A stretch of 64,000 nt of DNA from assembly GCA_007449985.2 (NCBI GenBank), contig VIIQ02000571.1, positions 248,001 to 312,000 of the forward strand, given 5' to 3'. A model generated the notes under the pieces. That model saw only the letters and a list, made by a program, of their open reading frames with translations, searched no databases and was not told where the DNA came from. Source of the stretch: Desmodesmus armatus (taxonomy: Eukaryota; Chlorophyta; Chlorophyceae; Sphaeropleales; Scenedesmaceae). A program made the position numbers and the translations under genes. This document shows positions 63,904 to 64,000 of the stretch, piece after piece. Each line of letters begins with the position of its first letter. Positions within the stretch are counted from its first letter, which is position 1.

Positions 63904-64000
63904 GTGGTGCACTCGGGAAGGGATTGATATGCAGGCTGCACATGCTGTGCGTGGTGTTTGCGTTTATGCAGTTGCACAGCCATCTTCTTGAATTTGGTGG
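63904..64000. other. 3' flank of the ArfGAP gene
   Basis: Only 97 bases remain after the stop codon; they are presumed 3' UTR. No poly(A) signal is visible before the window ends. Confidence 0.5.

Overview
This window is nuclear DNA of a green alga, most likely a chlorophyte of the Chlorophyceae (a Scenedesmus- or Monoraphidium-like coccoid is my guess; rank below class is inference). The signs are: intron-rich genes with GT..AG junctions on both strands, GCA/CTG-rich coding sequence with long Gln, Ala and Gly runs, CAG/CTG-rich introns, and TGTAA motifs after several stop codons (the polyadenylation signal typical of chlorophytes). The gene set also fits, with a ciliary gene beside plant-like RNA-processing genes. 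No bacterial, organellar or viral block was seen.

Layout, left to right: 1-2.0 kb no gene; GDSL/SGNH hydrolase (-, 2.0-4.0); MCM8 helicase (-, 4.9-12.5); small unknown gene (+, 12.7-13.8); protein phosphatase 4 regulatory subunit 3 (-, 15.5-22.7); SAM methyltransferase with an extra N-terminal domain (-, 23.4-25.7); compact unknown gene (-, 25.6-26.3); large MYND zinc-finger protein (-, 26.8-30.2); tiny putative membrane protein (+, 30.3-30.7); F-box-like/LRR protein (+, 31.6-33.8) facing a second one (-, 34.9-36.8); nucleoporin Nup93 (-, 37.5-45.2); ciliary CFAP263/CCDC113 (-, 45.6-48.9); polypyrimidine-tract-binding protein (-, 49.6-53.9) divergent from RAD51 (+, 54.4-57.1); secreted GH5-like protein without its catalytic glutamates (-, 58.0-61.2); compact unknown gene (-, 61.4-61.9); ArfGAP (+, 61.9-63.9).

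The genes are mostly unlinked housekeeping genes and there is no operon logic. Two of them, MCM8 and RAD51, act in the same pathway (homologous recombination) but lie 42 kb apart. MCM8/unknown, PTB/RAD51, GH5-like/ArfGAP and possibly MYND/tiny gene are divergent pairs that could share promoters.

Three things stand out. First, intergenic gaps hold compact coding-like loci whose frames join cleanly only if introns of about 32-39 nt are removed, far shorter than the introns of roughly 80-400 nt in the recognised genes. Second, short tandem duplications repeatedly copy an exon/intron junction into the neighbouring intron or flank (GDSL twice, MCM8 three times, Nup93 three times), leaving pseudo-exons. 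Third, the GH5-like protein has lost both expected catalytic glutamates. All exon joins were made by eye from splice motifs and frame; none is backed by transcript data.
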